From: Luteolibacter sp. SL250
GTDB taxonomy: Bacteria > Verrucomicrobiota > Verrucomicrobiia > Verrucomicrobiales > Akkermansiaceae
DNA length: 64,000 bases
NCBI RefSeq assembly: GCF_026625605.1
Contig: NZ_CP113054.1
Coordinates: 1,674,001 to 1,738,000, forward strand
Reading direction: 5' to 3'
In this document: in pieces, positions 26,470-35,078 of the stretch
Position numbering within the stretch: position 1 is the stretch's first letter
Layout of the letters: each line of letters starts with the position of its first letter
The notes under the pieces: model-generated
The model's input: the letters and a program-made list of their open reading frames with translations, nothing else
What the model was told of the DNA's origin: nothing
The model's database searches: none
Position numbers and translations under genes: made by a program

Positions 26470-27357
26470 CTATCTCCCTTTCGCCGCCTGCTTGAGTTCC
26501 TCGATGAATGCCAGCACGGAGGGCCGGCACGGTTGGTCGGCCAGGACCCCGGCGGCGACCACGATCTTTCCGGGTTCCTTCTCGATGGGGATGCCGGCCA
26601 ACGCGTCGCGGCGACCGTTGCCGATGGCGATGTTGTCCGCCAGCAGGGCCACGCCCAGCCCTGCTTCCAGGGCGGAGAGCAGGCTGGTGATGCCGTCGAA
26701 TTCCCCGGCCACCTTGGCCTGGAGCTTGTGTTCGCGGAAGAAGCCGGTGATGCGTTCCCAATATTCCGGGTAGTGCTCCCGGTCGTAGAGCAGGAGTTTC
26801 TCTCCCGACAGATCGGCTGTGGAGATCTTTTTCCGGCCCGCGAGCGGATGGTTGGTCTTCACGACCAGCCGCCAGCCGTAGGTGCGCAGGGTTTCCCAGC
26901 GGATGTCCTGTTGGGGGCCGGGTGGGGCGAGAATGAGGTCGAGCTTCCCGGAGGCCAGCCCGGCGCGCATCTCGGAGGAGGAGCAATCATTCAGGCTGAT
27001 GCGGACGCGGGGGTGGATCTGGGTGAACCGCTCGATTGCGATGCCAAGGAAATCCCCGGCGAGTGATGGCGCGTAGCCGATCCTCAATGGTTCCCCGATG
27101 CCGGCGAGCTTCACCTTTTCGATCATCGCATCCGCCGCGCGGACGAATTTCTTCCCTTCGGTCATGAGTGCTTCCCCGGCCGGGGTGAGGCTCACGGAGT
27201 GGGCGCCGCGTTCGAGGAGCTGGACTCCCATGTCGTCCTCCAGGCCCTTGATCTGGCGGCTGAGGGCGGGCTGGGTGATCCTGAGGGCGCGGGCGGCGGC
27301 GGTGATGCTGCCTTCCTCGCAGATGGTCAGGAAATTCCTCAGTTGCCTCAGTTCCAT
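26470..27357 (-). CDS. LysR family transcriptional regulator
   Basis: 295 residues from ATG 27357 (MELRQLRNFLTICEEGS). The winged helix-turn-helix spans about 1-60 (AARALRITQPALSRQIKGLE) and the effector-binding periplasmic-protein-like domain about 88-290 (LRIGYAPSLAGDFLGIAIERF, LDLILAPPG, GLGVALLADNIA). It most resembles the CbbR/CatM-like subgroup of LTTRs. It is divergent from the pirin gene across a gap holding a MITE-like element; its target is not evident, pirin being the first candidate. Confidence 0.92.
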   Translation of the reverse strand: MELRQLRNFLTICEEGSITAAARALRITQPALSRQIKGLEDDMGVQLLERGAHSVSLTPAGEALMTEGKKFVRAADAMIEKVKLAGIGEPLRIGYAPSLAGDFLGIAIERFTQIHPRVRISLNDCSSSEMRAGLASGKLDLILAPPGPQQDIRWETLRTYGWRLVVKTNHPLAGRKKISTADLSGEKLLLYDREHYPEYWERITGFFREHKLQAKVAGEFDGITSLLSALEAGLGVALLADNIAIGNGRRDALAGIPIEKEPGKIVVAAGVLADQPCRPSVLAFIEELKQAAKGR

Positions 27358-27405
27358 ACCTGCTTCTAGCAGGAGGTGGATGGGTTGCCATGCACATTTC
27401 CTCTC

Positions 27406-27549
27406 CCGTAGCGTGATGGCTGCGCCATCACGGCGGGGTGGATCGGTAATATCCCCCGATGCCAAGGCGACATGGATGGCATCGCTCGCATGCGGAACGG
27501 GAGAGGAAGGAGGGTCTTGCCAGCCGTCGTGGCGAAGCCACGCCCCTAC
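27406..27549. repeat. MITE/REP-like palindromic element, complete copy C
   Basis: About 144 bases in the LysR-pirin divergent gap. The left end is CCGTAGCGTGATGGCTGCG followed by CCATCACGG, itself a palindrome. The right end (27521-27549) has CAGCCGTCGTGGCGAAGCCACG. The middle (CGATGCCAAGGCGACATGG ATGGCATC) aligns along its length with the two copies at 39.1-39.4 kb. No transposase gene is present, so it would be mobilised in trans, if at all. Confidence 0.78.
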
Positions 27550-27629
27550 TTCCACCGCATGCCGGGAAGGCATGCTCAGGCTGCGGAGGTGGCATTATGC
27601 GGGGCGGGGGATTCCGGTATGATGGGGGC

Positions 27630-28343
27630 ATGACAAGCAATCCCGCACTGACAGTCCGCCGCGCGACGGAGCGCGGCCACGCCAACCATGGCTGGCTCGA
27701 CAGTTGGCACACGTTTTCCTTCGCGGACTACTATGATCCCGCGCACATGGGGTTCCGCTCCCTGCGTGTGATCAATGACGACAAGGTGGCTCCGAAGGGT
27801 GGATTCCCCATGCACCCCCACCGGGACATGGAGATCTTCTCCTACGTGCTGGAAGGGGCGTTGGCCCATGAGGATTCGATGGGCAACAAGAGGGTGCTGA
27901 ACCCCGGTGAGATCCAGCTCATGCGGGCGGGTTCCGGTGTGCGCCACTCCGAGTTCAATCCATCCGCCTCCGGCCGCACCCATCTGCTCCAGATCTGGAT
28001 CACCCCCGCGACACGCGGCCTTGAACCGGCCTATACCGAGTGGAAGCCTTCCGGCCCCTCCGCCGGAGGGAAGACACTGGTGATCTCTCCGGACGGCCGG
28101 GACGGCTCCGCCACCATCGCCCAGGATGCCTTTGTCCATTTGCTGAAACTGGATGGCACTGCTTCCGCTTCCCACCTGCTGGAAGAGGGGCGCGGCCTCT
28201 GGCTGCACGTCGCCAAAGGCGATGTGGAAGTAAATGGAATAAAATTGGAAGCAGGAGACGCCGTGTCGCTCGAACAAGCGGGCGAAGTCAAAGTAACGGC
28301 CACTGGCGGACCTGCCGAGGCACTCCTGTTCGATCTCGCATAA
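27630..28343 (+). CDS. Pirin family protein (YhhW-like)
   Basis: 237 residues from ATG 27630. The cupin metal site is in GFPMHPHRDMEIFSYVLEG (two His and a Glu) and RAGSGVRHSEFN. Other landmarks are FSFADYYDPAHMGFRSLRV, THLLQIWITP and a second weaker cupin (LWLHVAKGDVEVNGI). Pirins are Fe-binding bicupins; YhhW has quercetin 2,3-dioxygenase activity in vitro, and the physiological role is mostly regulatory or stress related. The YceI gene follows 35 bases later. Confidence 0.92.
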   Translation: MTSNPALTVRRATERGHANHGWLDSWHTFSFADYYDPAHMGFRSLRVINDDKVAPKGGFPMHPHRDMEIFSYVLEGALAHEDSMGNKRVLNPGEIQLMRAGSGVRHSEFNPSASGRTHLLQIWITPATRGLEPAYTEWKPSGPSAGGKTLVISPDGRDGSATIAQDAFVHLLKLDGTASASHLLEEGRGLWLHVAKGDVEVNGIKLEAGDAVSLEQAGEVKVTATGGPAEALLFDLA

Positions 28344-28378
28344 GCTCCCAAAAAACGAAAACACAGATACCTCACACC

Positions 28379-29005
28379 ATGAAACCAACATCCATCATCA
28401 TCGCCCTCGCGGTTCCCGTCCTTTTCACGGCCTGCGAAAACCCCGCTGACAAGACCGAGTCCGCCGCCGTCAAGGAGGCGGTGGAAGGCACCGTGGCCAC
28501 CGCTGACGGCGGCACGAAGTATGTCTTCACGGAGAACTCCACCGTGAACTTCGTGGGTTCGAAAGTCACCGGCAGCCACAGCGGTGGTTTCAAGACCGTC
28601 ACCGGACACTTCAGCGTGAAGGACGGCGCTCTTTCCGGCAACGACCACAAGGTGTCCATCGACATGAACTCCACCTGGTCCGATGCGGACAAGCTCACCG
28701 AACACCTGAAGAGCGCGGATTTCTTCGACGTGGAGAAATTCCCGGAGTCCACCTTCGCCGCGACCTCCCTGGAGAAGAAGTCGGACACTTCCTATCAGGT
28801 CTCCGGAAACTTCACGCTTCATGGCGTGACGAAGAACATCACCTTCCCCGCCACCGTCACCCAGAGCGGGGACCTTGTGAAGATCGACGCGAAGTTCGAC
28901 ATCAACCGCCAGGATTTCGGCGTGGTCTATCCGGGCAAGGCGGAGGACCTGATCCGCAATGAAGTCGTCATCGAGCTGAAGCTTGAGGTGAAGGCGGGCG
29001 CCTGA
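28379..29005 (+). CDS. YceI family lipoprotein
   Basis: 208 residues from ATG 28379. The start gives a lipoprotein signal peptide (IALAVPVLFTACENP, lipobox FTAC). The YceI beta-barrel follows (about 45-205): TVNFVGSKVTGSHSGGFKTV, HLKSADFFDVEKFPESTF and FTLHGVTKNITFP. YceI proteins bind long-chain isoprenoids or fatty amides in the periplasm. It lies behind pirin, both perhaps stress-related. Terminator at 29022. Confidence 0.93.
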   Translation: MKPTSIIIALAVPVLFTACENPADKTESAAVKEAVEGTVATADGGTKYVFTENSTVNFVGSKVTGSHSGGFKTVTGHFSVKDGALSGNDHKVSIDMNSTWSDADKLTEHLKSADFFDVEKFPESTFAATSLEKKSDTSYQVSGNFTLHGVTKNITFPATVTQSGDLVKIDAKFDINRQDFGVVYPGKAEDLIRNEVVIELKLEVKAGA

Positions 29006-29021
29006 TCGTGCCAATATCGTC

Positions 29022-29060
29022 AAGGCGGCGTCAGTGTTCTTGCTGACGCCGCCATTTTTT
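29022..29060 (+). terminator. Rho-independent terminator after the YceI gene
   Basis: The stem GGCGGCGTCAG / CTGACGCCGCC (29024-29053) has an 8-base loop and ends in ATTTTTT. Confidence 0.92.
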
Positions 29061-29080
29061 GTGACATACTCCCGGTAAAT

Positions 29081-29662
29081 ATGAGCAAGCCACGCATCCT
29101 TGTTTTTGGCGGCAGCCTCCGCCTTGAGTCCTACAACCAGAAGCTCGCGGCACTGGCGGCGGAATCCGCCCACCAGGCGGGTGCTGAGGTGACGCTGATC
29201 TCATTGAGGGACTACCGCCTGCCTCTGTTCGACGAGGATGATGAGGAGGCGGAGGGCAAGCCGGAGGGGGCAAAGAAGCTGAAGGAGCTGTTCGTGCGCA
29301 GCGATGGCTTCATCATCGCTTCACCGGAGTACAACAGCGGCATCACCGGGGTGCTGAAGAACACCATCGACTGGGTGTCCAGGGCGGACTCCGATGACGA
29401 GCCGCCGCTGCTGGCGTTCAAGGGGAAAGCCGCGGCCATCATCGCCGCATCCCCCGGAGGGTATGGCGGCGCGCGCAGCCTGGCGCAGCTCCGCATCCTG
29501 CTGGGGAATATCCGCGTCGAGGTGATCGACGGGGAAGTCACCATCCCGAAGGCGTATGAGGCATTCACGGCGGATGACCGGCTGACCGACGGCGCGCAGA
29601 TGGCGGCGGTGGAGCAGCTCGTCGGCAGGTTGGTGGACCAGCTCCGGAAAACGGAGGCTTGA
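29081..29662 (+). CDS. NADPH-dependent FMN reductase family protein
   Basis: 193 residues, a flavodoxin-like fold. The FMN-phosphate loop is GSLRLESYNQKL and the isoalloxazine contact is SPEYNSGITGVLKNTIDW, followed by the GGYGGARSLAQLRILL stretch. Members (ChrR/YieF, azoreductase-like, SsuE-type) reduce quinones, chromate or azo dyes with NAD(P)H. It is a stand-alone gene between a terminator and the sulfatase. Confidence 0.92.
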   Translation: MSKPRILVFGGSLRLESYNQKLAALAAESAHQAGAEVTLISLRDYRLPLFDEDDEEAEGKPEGAKKLKELFVRSDGFIIASPEYNSGITGVLKNTIDWVSRADSDDEPPLLAFKGKAAAIIAASPGGYGGARSLAQLRILLGNIRVEVIDGEVTIPKAYEAFTADDRLTDGAQMAAVEQLVGRLVDQLRKTEA

Positions 29663-29758
29663 GATGAAATTTCCATTGGATTCCGGGTGTTTTTTGGAAC
29701 ACCGGAACATCTCGGGAAATAAGGGGGTGTGATCCTTTGTTCCAAACGACCCATTCCG

Positions 29759-31207
29759 ATGAGATTCCTCATGTTCCTCGCTCCGTTGTTTGCCGTTGCC
29801 ACCACCATGGCCGCACCACCGAACATCGTCCTCATCTATGCGGATGACCTGGGATACGGCGATATCTCGGTGAATGGTGCGACGGCGGTGGCGACTCCAA
29901 ACATCGACCGCATTGCGAAGGAGGGCATCAATTTCCGGTCAGGCTACAGCAGCTCCGCGACCTGCACGCCTTCGCGCTTCTCCATGTTGACGGGAAAGTA
30001 CGCGTTCCGTCAGGCAGGAACCGGCATCCTGCCGGGAGATGCCGGTCTCATCATCGACACGAAGATGCCGACACTGGCCTCCGTGCTGCGGCAGGCGGGC
30101 TACCGCACCGGCGTCGTGGGGAAGTGGCACCTGGGCCTGGGTGGCGGAGGGGGGCCGGACTGGAACGGAGAAATCAAGCCGGGGCCGGATGAGATCGGCT
30201 TCGGCTTCTCCCACATCATGGCGGCGACGGGTGACCGCGTGCCGTGTGTGTATGTGGAGAATGGGCGGGTGGTGAACCTGGATCCTGCGGACCCCATCCG
30301 TGTTTCCTACAAGGAGCCGTTTCCCGGATTGCCGACGGGCATCACCCAACGTTCCGGATTGAAGATGGACTGGAGCCATGGGCACAACAATGCGGTCATC
30401 AACGGCATCGGTCGCATCGGTTTCATGAGCGGCGGAAAGGCGGCGCTGTGGAAGGATGAGGACATGGCGGACGCGTTCACGGCGCAGGCGGTGCGCTTCA
30501 TCACGGAATCAAAGGACAAGCCGTTCTTCCTGTTCCACGCTCTGCATGACATCCACGTGCCGCGCGTGCCGCATCCGCGGTTCGTCGGAAAAACGGAAAT
30601 GGGTCCACGTGGGGATGCGATCATCCAAACGGACTGGCAGGTGGGCGAGGTACTGCGGACCCTGGATGACCTGGGCATCGCGGACAACACGCTGGTGATC
30701 TTCACCAGTGACAACGGCCCCGTGCTGGATGACGGCTATGTGGACGGATCTGTCGTGAAAGTCGGGGACCACAAACCCTCAGGACCTCTCAGGGGTGGCA
30801 AGTATTCGATCCATGAAGGGGGAACGCGGGTTCCGTTCCTGGTGAGATGGCCGGCGAAGATCAAGGACGGCGGGACGAGCGATGCGGTGGTCAGCCAGAT
30901 CGACTTTCCCAGGACTTTCGCCAAGCTGGGCGGAACCACTTCTCCGGAAGGCGCGTTCCCGGACAGTGAGGAAATCTCGGCGGCGTTGACCGGTGCTTCT
31001 CCTGATGGCCGTCCGTTCGTCGTGCAACAGGGAATCGGCGGACAACTGGCGCTGAGGGAAGGGGACTGGAAGCTGATCCTACCGAAGAAGGGAAAACCCC
31101 AGCTTTTCAACCTGGCCGATGATCTGGCGGAGAGCCGGAATGTAGCCGCGGAGCATCCGGACAAGGTGAAGGAAATGTCCGGACGTCTGGCAAAGATCCG
31201 CGGATGA
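29759..31207 (+). CDS. Type I (formylglycine) sulfatase, secreted
   Basis: 482 residues from ATG 29759 (an upstream GTG at 29729 would lengthen it). The signal peptide covers about 1-18. The sulfatase signature is TCTPSRFSMLTGKYAF, where Cys69 would be converted to formylglycine; metal-binding residues are in LIYADDLGYGD and FTSDNGPV. A short C-terminal domain follows. It removes sulfate esters, probably from sulfated polysaccharide or glycosaminoglycan. It is tail-to-tail with the FecR gene (4 bases apart) at the edge of the glycan-degradation locus. No FGly-generating enzyme gene is in the window. Confidence 0.94.
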   Translation: MRFLMFLAPLFAVATTMAAPPNIVLIYADDLGYGDISVNGATAVATPNIDRIAKEGINFRSGYSSSATCTPSRFSMLTGKYAFRQAGTGILPGDAGLIIDTKMPTLASVLRQAGYRTGVVGKWHLGLGGGGGPDWNGEIKPGPDEIGFGFSHIMAATGDRVPCVYVENGRVVNLDPADPIRVSYKEPFPGLPTGITQRSGLKMDWSHGHNNAVINGIGRIGFMSGGKAALWKDEDMADAFTAQAVRFITESKDKPFFLFHALHDIHVPRVPHPRFVGKTEMGPRGDAIIQTDWQVGEVLRTLDDLGIADNTLVIFTSDNGPVLDDGYVDGSVVKVGDHKPSGPLRGGKYSIHEGGTRVPFLVRWPAKIKDGGTSDAVVSQIDFPRTFAKLGGTTSPEGAFPDSEEISAALTGASPDGRPFVVQQGIGGQLALREGDWKLILPKKGKPQLFNLADDLAESRNVAAEHPDKVKEMSGRLAKIRG

Positions 31208-31211
31208 GATC

Positions 31212-32579
31212 TCAGTCCTCCTCCAGGATCACCCGGATGTCATCGCTTGAGACGCCCGCGTTGAAGACGATGGTGACGGTGCGCCGGTCTTCCGACAGGG
31301 TGACTTGCTCCGGATATCCCGATGGCTGGTTGAGATCGATCCCGCGGAACTGGCGGGCCTCCTCGCTCACATCCGTCCATGCGCCGGTGGCGAAGATGCC
31401 ATCGGTCGCATCGAGGTATTTTCCCTGGCAGCAGATTCCAAGTACCGGGCGGTCAAAGGTGACCGCTCCGTCGAACCGTTTGAAGCCGAAGTCATAGACA
31501 GGATTGAAGCGGACGAGAAAGCTGCGGAGGCGTTTTTCCGGATCCTCCCGCAGCACATGGAGCTGGCTGGCGTTGGCGGAGGAAAACGTGCCGGGTTCCG
31601 TGATCTCCGCCTGGAACGACTGGTCGAAGATGACGTTCCGCTTTTCCGGGATGACGAGGACGGTGTCGTTGCTTTCGAGCTTTGAGAGCTGTTCCGCGGT
31701 CCCCGGAGGGGCGGGTTTGACCGAGCCGTGGGTGGCGATGATGCCGGAGGCCAGCGGCCAGGTCCGTGCGAAGGGCGTGGCCTCGAATGCCAGATCCTCG
31801 ATGCCGGCGGATCTGGCGGTTCGCACCGCCTGACCTTCCTCCAGGCGGCGTGTTTCCTTGCCTTGGCTCACCTCGATGAGTCCGTCCAGAACGAGGAACT
31901 CCGATGCGCCGTTGCGGTGGGTGGAGACACCGAAGGAAGTGCCCAGATCCGTGACCATGCCGGTGGCGGTGGCCACCTGGAAGCCATGGGCGCTTTCCGG
32001 GCACCAGGCGTTCAGCTTCCCGGAATGGAGCCTCATCTTCATGGCGGACTCGATCCTGAAATCCGCCGGAGCTTCGACCGCGACGACGGCCCCGTTGCTG
32101 AAGTTGAGGCGGAACAGACCCTCCTGCGGGGCGTGGTGGTAGCCGGGCGTGATGTCATGCCGGGCGATGACCCGTCCCTGGTCATCCAGCTCGATCATGG
32201 AGGCCACGACTGCGGATGTGGTGGATGGCCGGTAGGCGACGAAGGCCCCTGTGGCCGCCAGGGTGATGACGGCGGCGACTGCCAGCCGGCGTGCCCACGT
32301 GCGGCGGGAAATCCTGCGGGTGAGGCCGTTGACGAAATCATCCGCCTGCTCCGCGCCCACGGCCATGGCATGGCCGGCGGCGCTGCGGACGAAGTTCTCA
32401 TCCTGGCGTTCCGTTTTCAGCCGCCCGAGCGAGTCTGACATTTCCAGATGCAGCCGCAGCTCCGCGCGCAACGCGGCATCCCCGCGCAGCGCGTCCATGA
32501 GGGCGGCGCGGGACAGCTCGTCCGCCTGCCCGTCGAGCAGCTCTTCCAGAAGTTCCTGTGGGTGGTCCGGAGTTGGCAT
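31212..32579 (-). CDS. FecR-domain membrane protein (partner of ECF sigma factor)
   Basis: 455 residues. A cytoplasmic N-terminal part (about 1-95, with LLEELLDGQADELSRAALMDAL) precedes one membrane segment (about 97-116, LAVAAVITLAATGAFVAY) and the FecR domain (GLFRLNFSNGAVVAVEAPA, ATATGMVTDLGTSFGVS). The C-terminal about 150 residues form a beta-rich domain with FNPVYDFGFKRFDGAVTFDR and LDATDGIFATGAW, like secreted Verrucomicrobial beta-sandwiches. FecR-type proteins act as signal-transducing regulators of ECF sigma factors. Its ATG is 1 base after the sigma stop, so they are co-expressed. Confidence 0.87.
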   Translation of the reverse strand: MPTPDHPQELLEELLDGQADELSRAALMDALRGDAALRAELRLHLEMSDSLGRLKTERQDENFVRSAAGHAMAVGAEQADDFVNGLTRRISRRTWARRLAVAAVITLAATGAFVAYRPSTTSAVVASMIELDDQGRVIARHDITPGYHHAPQEGLFRLNFSNGAVVAVEAPADFRIESAMKMRLHSGKLNAWCPESAHGFQVATATGMVTDLGTSFGVSTHRNGASEFLVLDGLIEVSQGKETRRLEEGQAVRTARSAGIEDLAFEATPFARTWPLASGIIATHGSVKPAPPGTAEQLSKLESNDTVLVIPEKRNVIFDQSFQAEITEPGTFSSANASQLHVLREDPEKRLRSFLVRFNPVYDFGFKRFDGAVTFDRPVLGICCQGKYLDATDGIFATGAWTDVSEEARQFRGIDLNQPSGYPEQVTLSEDRRTVTIVFNAGVSSDDIRVILEED

Positions 32580-32580
32580 G

Positions 32581-33111
32581 TCAGTGGGCGTCGTAGATGG
32601 CTTTCGAGCGGAGGCAGTCCGCGAGGAGCTGCCGTGAGTGGAAAAGGACCTTTCGCACCGTCGCGGACTGCATGTTCAGATCATCACCGATCTGGCTGGA
32701 GTTCCGGTCGTCGAAGTAACGGGCGCGGATGATCTCGCGGGAGCGGGTGGAAAGGCCGTCGATGCACTCGATGAGCGCGCGGTTGCGGATGGCGTGATCC
32801 TCGGCGGCGCCCGGGCCGCGGCCTTCGTTCTCCGTGTCCAGCAGGAGGGTGGTCAGGTTTTCGTCGATGAGGCGCTGGCGGCGGCTGGTTTTGGTCAACT
32901 CGTTCATCACCAGGTTGCGGGCGATGGTACGGAGCCAGGCTCCGGCGTTCTCCGCCTTGTCCAGATCATCCCATTTCCGGTAGGCGAGGAGGAAGGCTTC
33001 CTGGGCGAGGTCATCCACCCACGCGGACTGCACACCAAGGGAGCGGATGAAATAGCGGAGGCCGGAGTGGTGGGCCTGGACGACATCCGTGTATTCGTTG
33101 ATCTCTGGCAT
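32581..33111 (-). CDS. ECF sigma factor (sigma-70 family)
   Basis: 176 residues from ATG 33111 (MPEINEYTDVVQAH). Region 2 is VDDLAQEAFLLAYRKWDD followed by WLRTIARNLVMNEL; region 4 is LSTRSREIIRARYFDDRNSS ending in TVRKVLFHSRQLLADCL. Planctomycetes and Verrucomicrobia use such sigma/FecR pairs to control surface and degradation genes. The FecR gene follows directly. The frame is open to 33432, but that part is non-homologous. Confidence 0.9.
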   Translation of the reverse strand: MPEINEYTDVVQAHHSGLRYFIRSLGVQSAWVDDLAQEAFLLAYRKWDDLDKAENAGAWLRTIARNLVMNELTKTSRRQRLIDENLTTLLLDTENEGRGPGAAEDHAIRNRALIECIDGLSTRSREIIRARYFDDRNSSQIGDDLNMQSATVRKVLFHSRQLLADCLRSKAIYDAH

Positions 33112-33493
33112 GGGTTCCGGGATGGTGGGATGCGTGGCGGTGGACGGCGATCCACCAATGGACGATTTCCCGGATGGGGAAAGTGTGATTATTTTCTCCC
33201 GAATTGCTTCCTGGGAAAGAGAAACGGCGGAGACCAGGGGGGAGTGGTCTGCCGCCGTTGTTCCTTCGGGGGGATTTGGCTTGGGGGGATGTGTGGCTGC
33301 CGTTCCGGGTTGGGGCGAGTTCCTCGCGGCAACGAGAGGAAGATGACACAAAACCGGCCCGTACTCCATTCCGTGATGGCGTATCCGCAGGTGCGTGGGG
33401 TGGGCGGCAGGCTTTGCTTGCAGGCTTTCCACTTTTCGGAATGCTCAGGATGTCATGCTGCGGCGGACGGATTCCTTTCCCCAAAAACCATCG
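33112..33493. promoter_or_regulatory. Divergent intergenic region with a strong hairpin
   Basis: The 382 bases between the minus-strand sigma gene and the plus-strand deacetylase hold no supported gene. AACGGCGGAGACCA (33223-33236) and TGGTCTGCCGCCGTT (33245-33259) pair with one bulge around an 8-base G-rich loop. The hairpin is followed by GTTCCTT rather than a clear T-run, so it could be a terminator or a structured leader. Promoters for both sides must lie here. Confidence 0.5.
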
Positions 33494-34486
33494 ATGAAAA
33501 AGCACTGGATGATCCTGATGTTGGCCGCTCTGGGCAGCGGTTTGGCGGCTGCCGCTCCCGGCGACACCAAAATCGCGAAATGGAAGGACGACCGCACGGG
33601 GGCCTTCCTGCTGATGTTCGATGACGGCTGGCCGAGCCACTGGCAGGTGGCCATCCCGGAGATGGTGAAGCGTGGTCTGGTTGGGACCTTCTACATCAAC
33701 CCGGAGAAGGGGGAGTACAAGAAGTATGAGGAGAAATGGACCAAGGAGATTCCCGGGACGGGCATGGTCTATGGCAACCACACGATGACCCACCAGGGCG
33801 TGAGGGACGCGGAGCATGCGGAATATGAGGTGGGCGCATGTGCGGAATACATCCGCAAGGTCACCGCGAAGGAAAAGCCGGAACTGTTGTCCTACGGGCA
33901 GCCGGGAGTGGGACCGGGGAAATGGAACATCACCAAGGAGGAGCTGGATGATTTGCTCAAGAAGCACCACCTCATCGATCGTCCGCCATTCAAGGGGCAT
34001 GGTGCGGTCTATCACCTGCAGACGACGGACCAGATGATGGCGCTGGCTGACAAGGCGATCGGAGAGAAGGGCATGGAGTATCTCGTTCTCCATGGTGTGG
34101 AGCGGAAGGAACCGGACTGGGGCTACCAGGATTTCTGGGCGCTGAAGCAGGATGTCTTTTTCCCGCTGCTCGACCGGTTGAAGGAAAAGTCGGACAGGGG
34201 CGAACTCTGGATCACCGATCACATCACCCAGCACAAATACGAGGTGCAGCGGGAGGCCACCGAAGTGAAAGTGGCGGGAGCGTCTCCCACTGAGATCCGG
34301 CTGGAGGTGAAGTGCTCCGTGGACGCGCAGTGGTATGATGGTGTGCTGACCTTCATCACCGAGGTCCCCGGTGACTGGAAGAAGGCGGTCATTTCACAGG
34401 GGAATGCGAAGGCGACCGTGGAGGTGAAGGACGGGGTGGTGAAGTTCGACGCACTCCCCGGAGCGGTCGTTCTGACCGCGCAGTGA
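33494..34486 (+). CDS. Polysaccharide deacetylase (NodB fold), secreted
   Basis: 330 residues from ATG 33494, with a signal peptide (about 1-21, ending LAAAAPG). NodB motifs are FLLMFDDGWPS (catalytic and metal Asp) and VYGNHTMTHQGV (metal His pair), then YGQPGVGPGKWN in place of the usual RPPY loop. A C-terminal about 90-residue beta domain follows (TEVKVAGASPTEIRLEVKCS). Carbohydrate esterase family 4 enzymes remove N- or O-acetyl groups from chitin, peptidoglycan or xylan. Placed between the two sigma/FecR pairs. Confidence 0.85.
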   Translation: MKKHWMILMLAALGSGLAAAAPGDTKIAKWKDDRTGAFLLMFDDGWPSHWQVAIPEMVKRGLVGTFYINPEKGEYKKYEEKWTKEIPGTGMVYGNHTMTHQGVRDAEHAEYEVGACAEYIRKVTAKEKPELLSYGQPGVGPGKWNITKEELDDLLKKHHLIDRPPFKGHGAVYHLQTTDQMMALADKAIGEKGMEYLVLHGVERKEPDWGYQDFWALKQDVFFPLLDRLKEKSDRGELWITDHITQHKYEVQREATEVKVAGASPTEIRLEVKCSVDAQWYDGVLTFITEVPGDWKKAVISQGNAKATVEVKDGVVKFDALPGAVVLTAQ

Positions 34487-34554
34487 TCCGTGGGGAAATT
34501 TTTTCCCGATTTCACCCTAACGCGGCGGTCCGCGCGGCTGTACAACCATGACGA

Positions 34555-35073
34555 ATGATGCCGGACGAACCCATCCGCATGCTGAGCCAGCTACAGCCGG
34601 CCCTGTATGCCTATATCCTGAGCCTCCACCCGAACCGGGTGGATGCGGAGGACATCCTGCAGGAAACGAACGTCACCGTCTGGAAGAAGCTGGCTGAATA
34701 CGAACCGGGGACGAATTTCCGCGCCTGGGCGTTCAAAGTCGCCTACTACCAGACGCTCGCGGAGCGGAAGCGGCTTTCCCGGCGACCGTCGTTCTTCGAG
34801 CTGGACGAGCAATTGCTCAACCTGCTGTCGGAAGAGGCGGAGGTCCGCCTGGCACAGTATGATGAGAAGGCGAACGCGCTGAAGCACTGCCTGGTCCATC
34901 TGCGTCCGGAAGACACCCGGCTGCTGAAATGGCACTACGCGGACGGCTCTCCGATCAAGTCGATCGCGGAGGAGCTGGGCCGCAGCGCGGTCGCCCTACG
35001 TGGTTCGTTGCTGAGGATCCGCAGGGCGCTGAAGGCCTGCATCGAGAAACGCCTGCCCACTTCCCCCACCTGA
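34555..35073 (+). CDS. ECF sigma factor (second, mirrored pair)
   Basis: 172 residues, start at 34555 or 34558 (ATGATG). Region 2 is NRVDAEDILQETNVTVWKKL then NFRAWAFKVAYYQTLAERKR. Region 4 is LRPEDTRLLKWHYADGSPIK plus SIAEELGRSAVALRGSLLRI. It belongs to the large Rhodopirellula-type ECF group found with FecR or LamG proteins. The FecR gene starts 5 bases after it and a glycosidase 35 bases after that, giving a sigma-FecR-hydrolase operon. Confidence 0.92.
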   Translation: MMPDEPIRMLSQLQPALYAYILSLHPNRVDAEDILQETNVTVWKKLAEYEPGTNFRAWAFKVAYYQTLAERKRLSRRPSFFELDEQLLNLLSEEAEVRLAQYDEKANALKHCLVHLRPEDTRLLKWHYADGSPIKSIAEELGRSAVALRGSLLRIRRALKACIEKRLPTSPT

Positions 35074-35078
35074 GAGCG

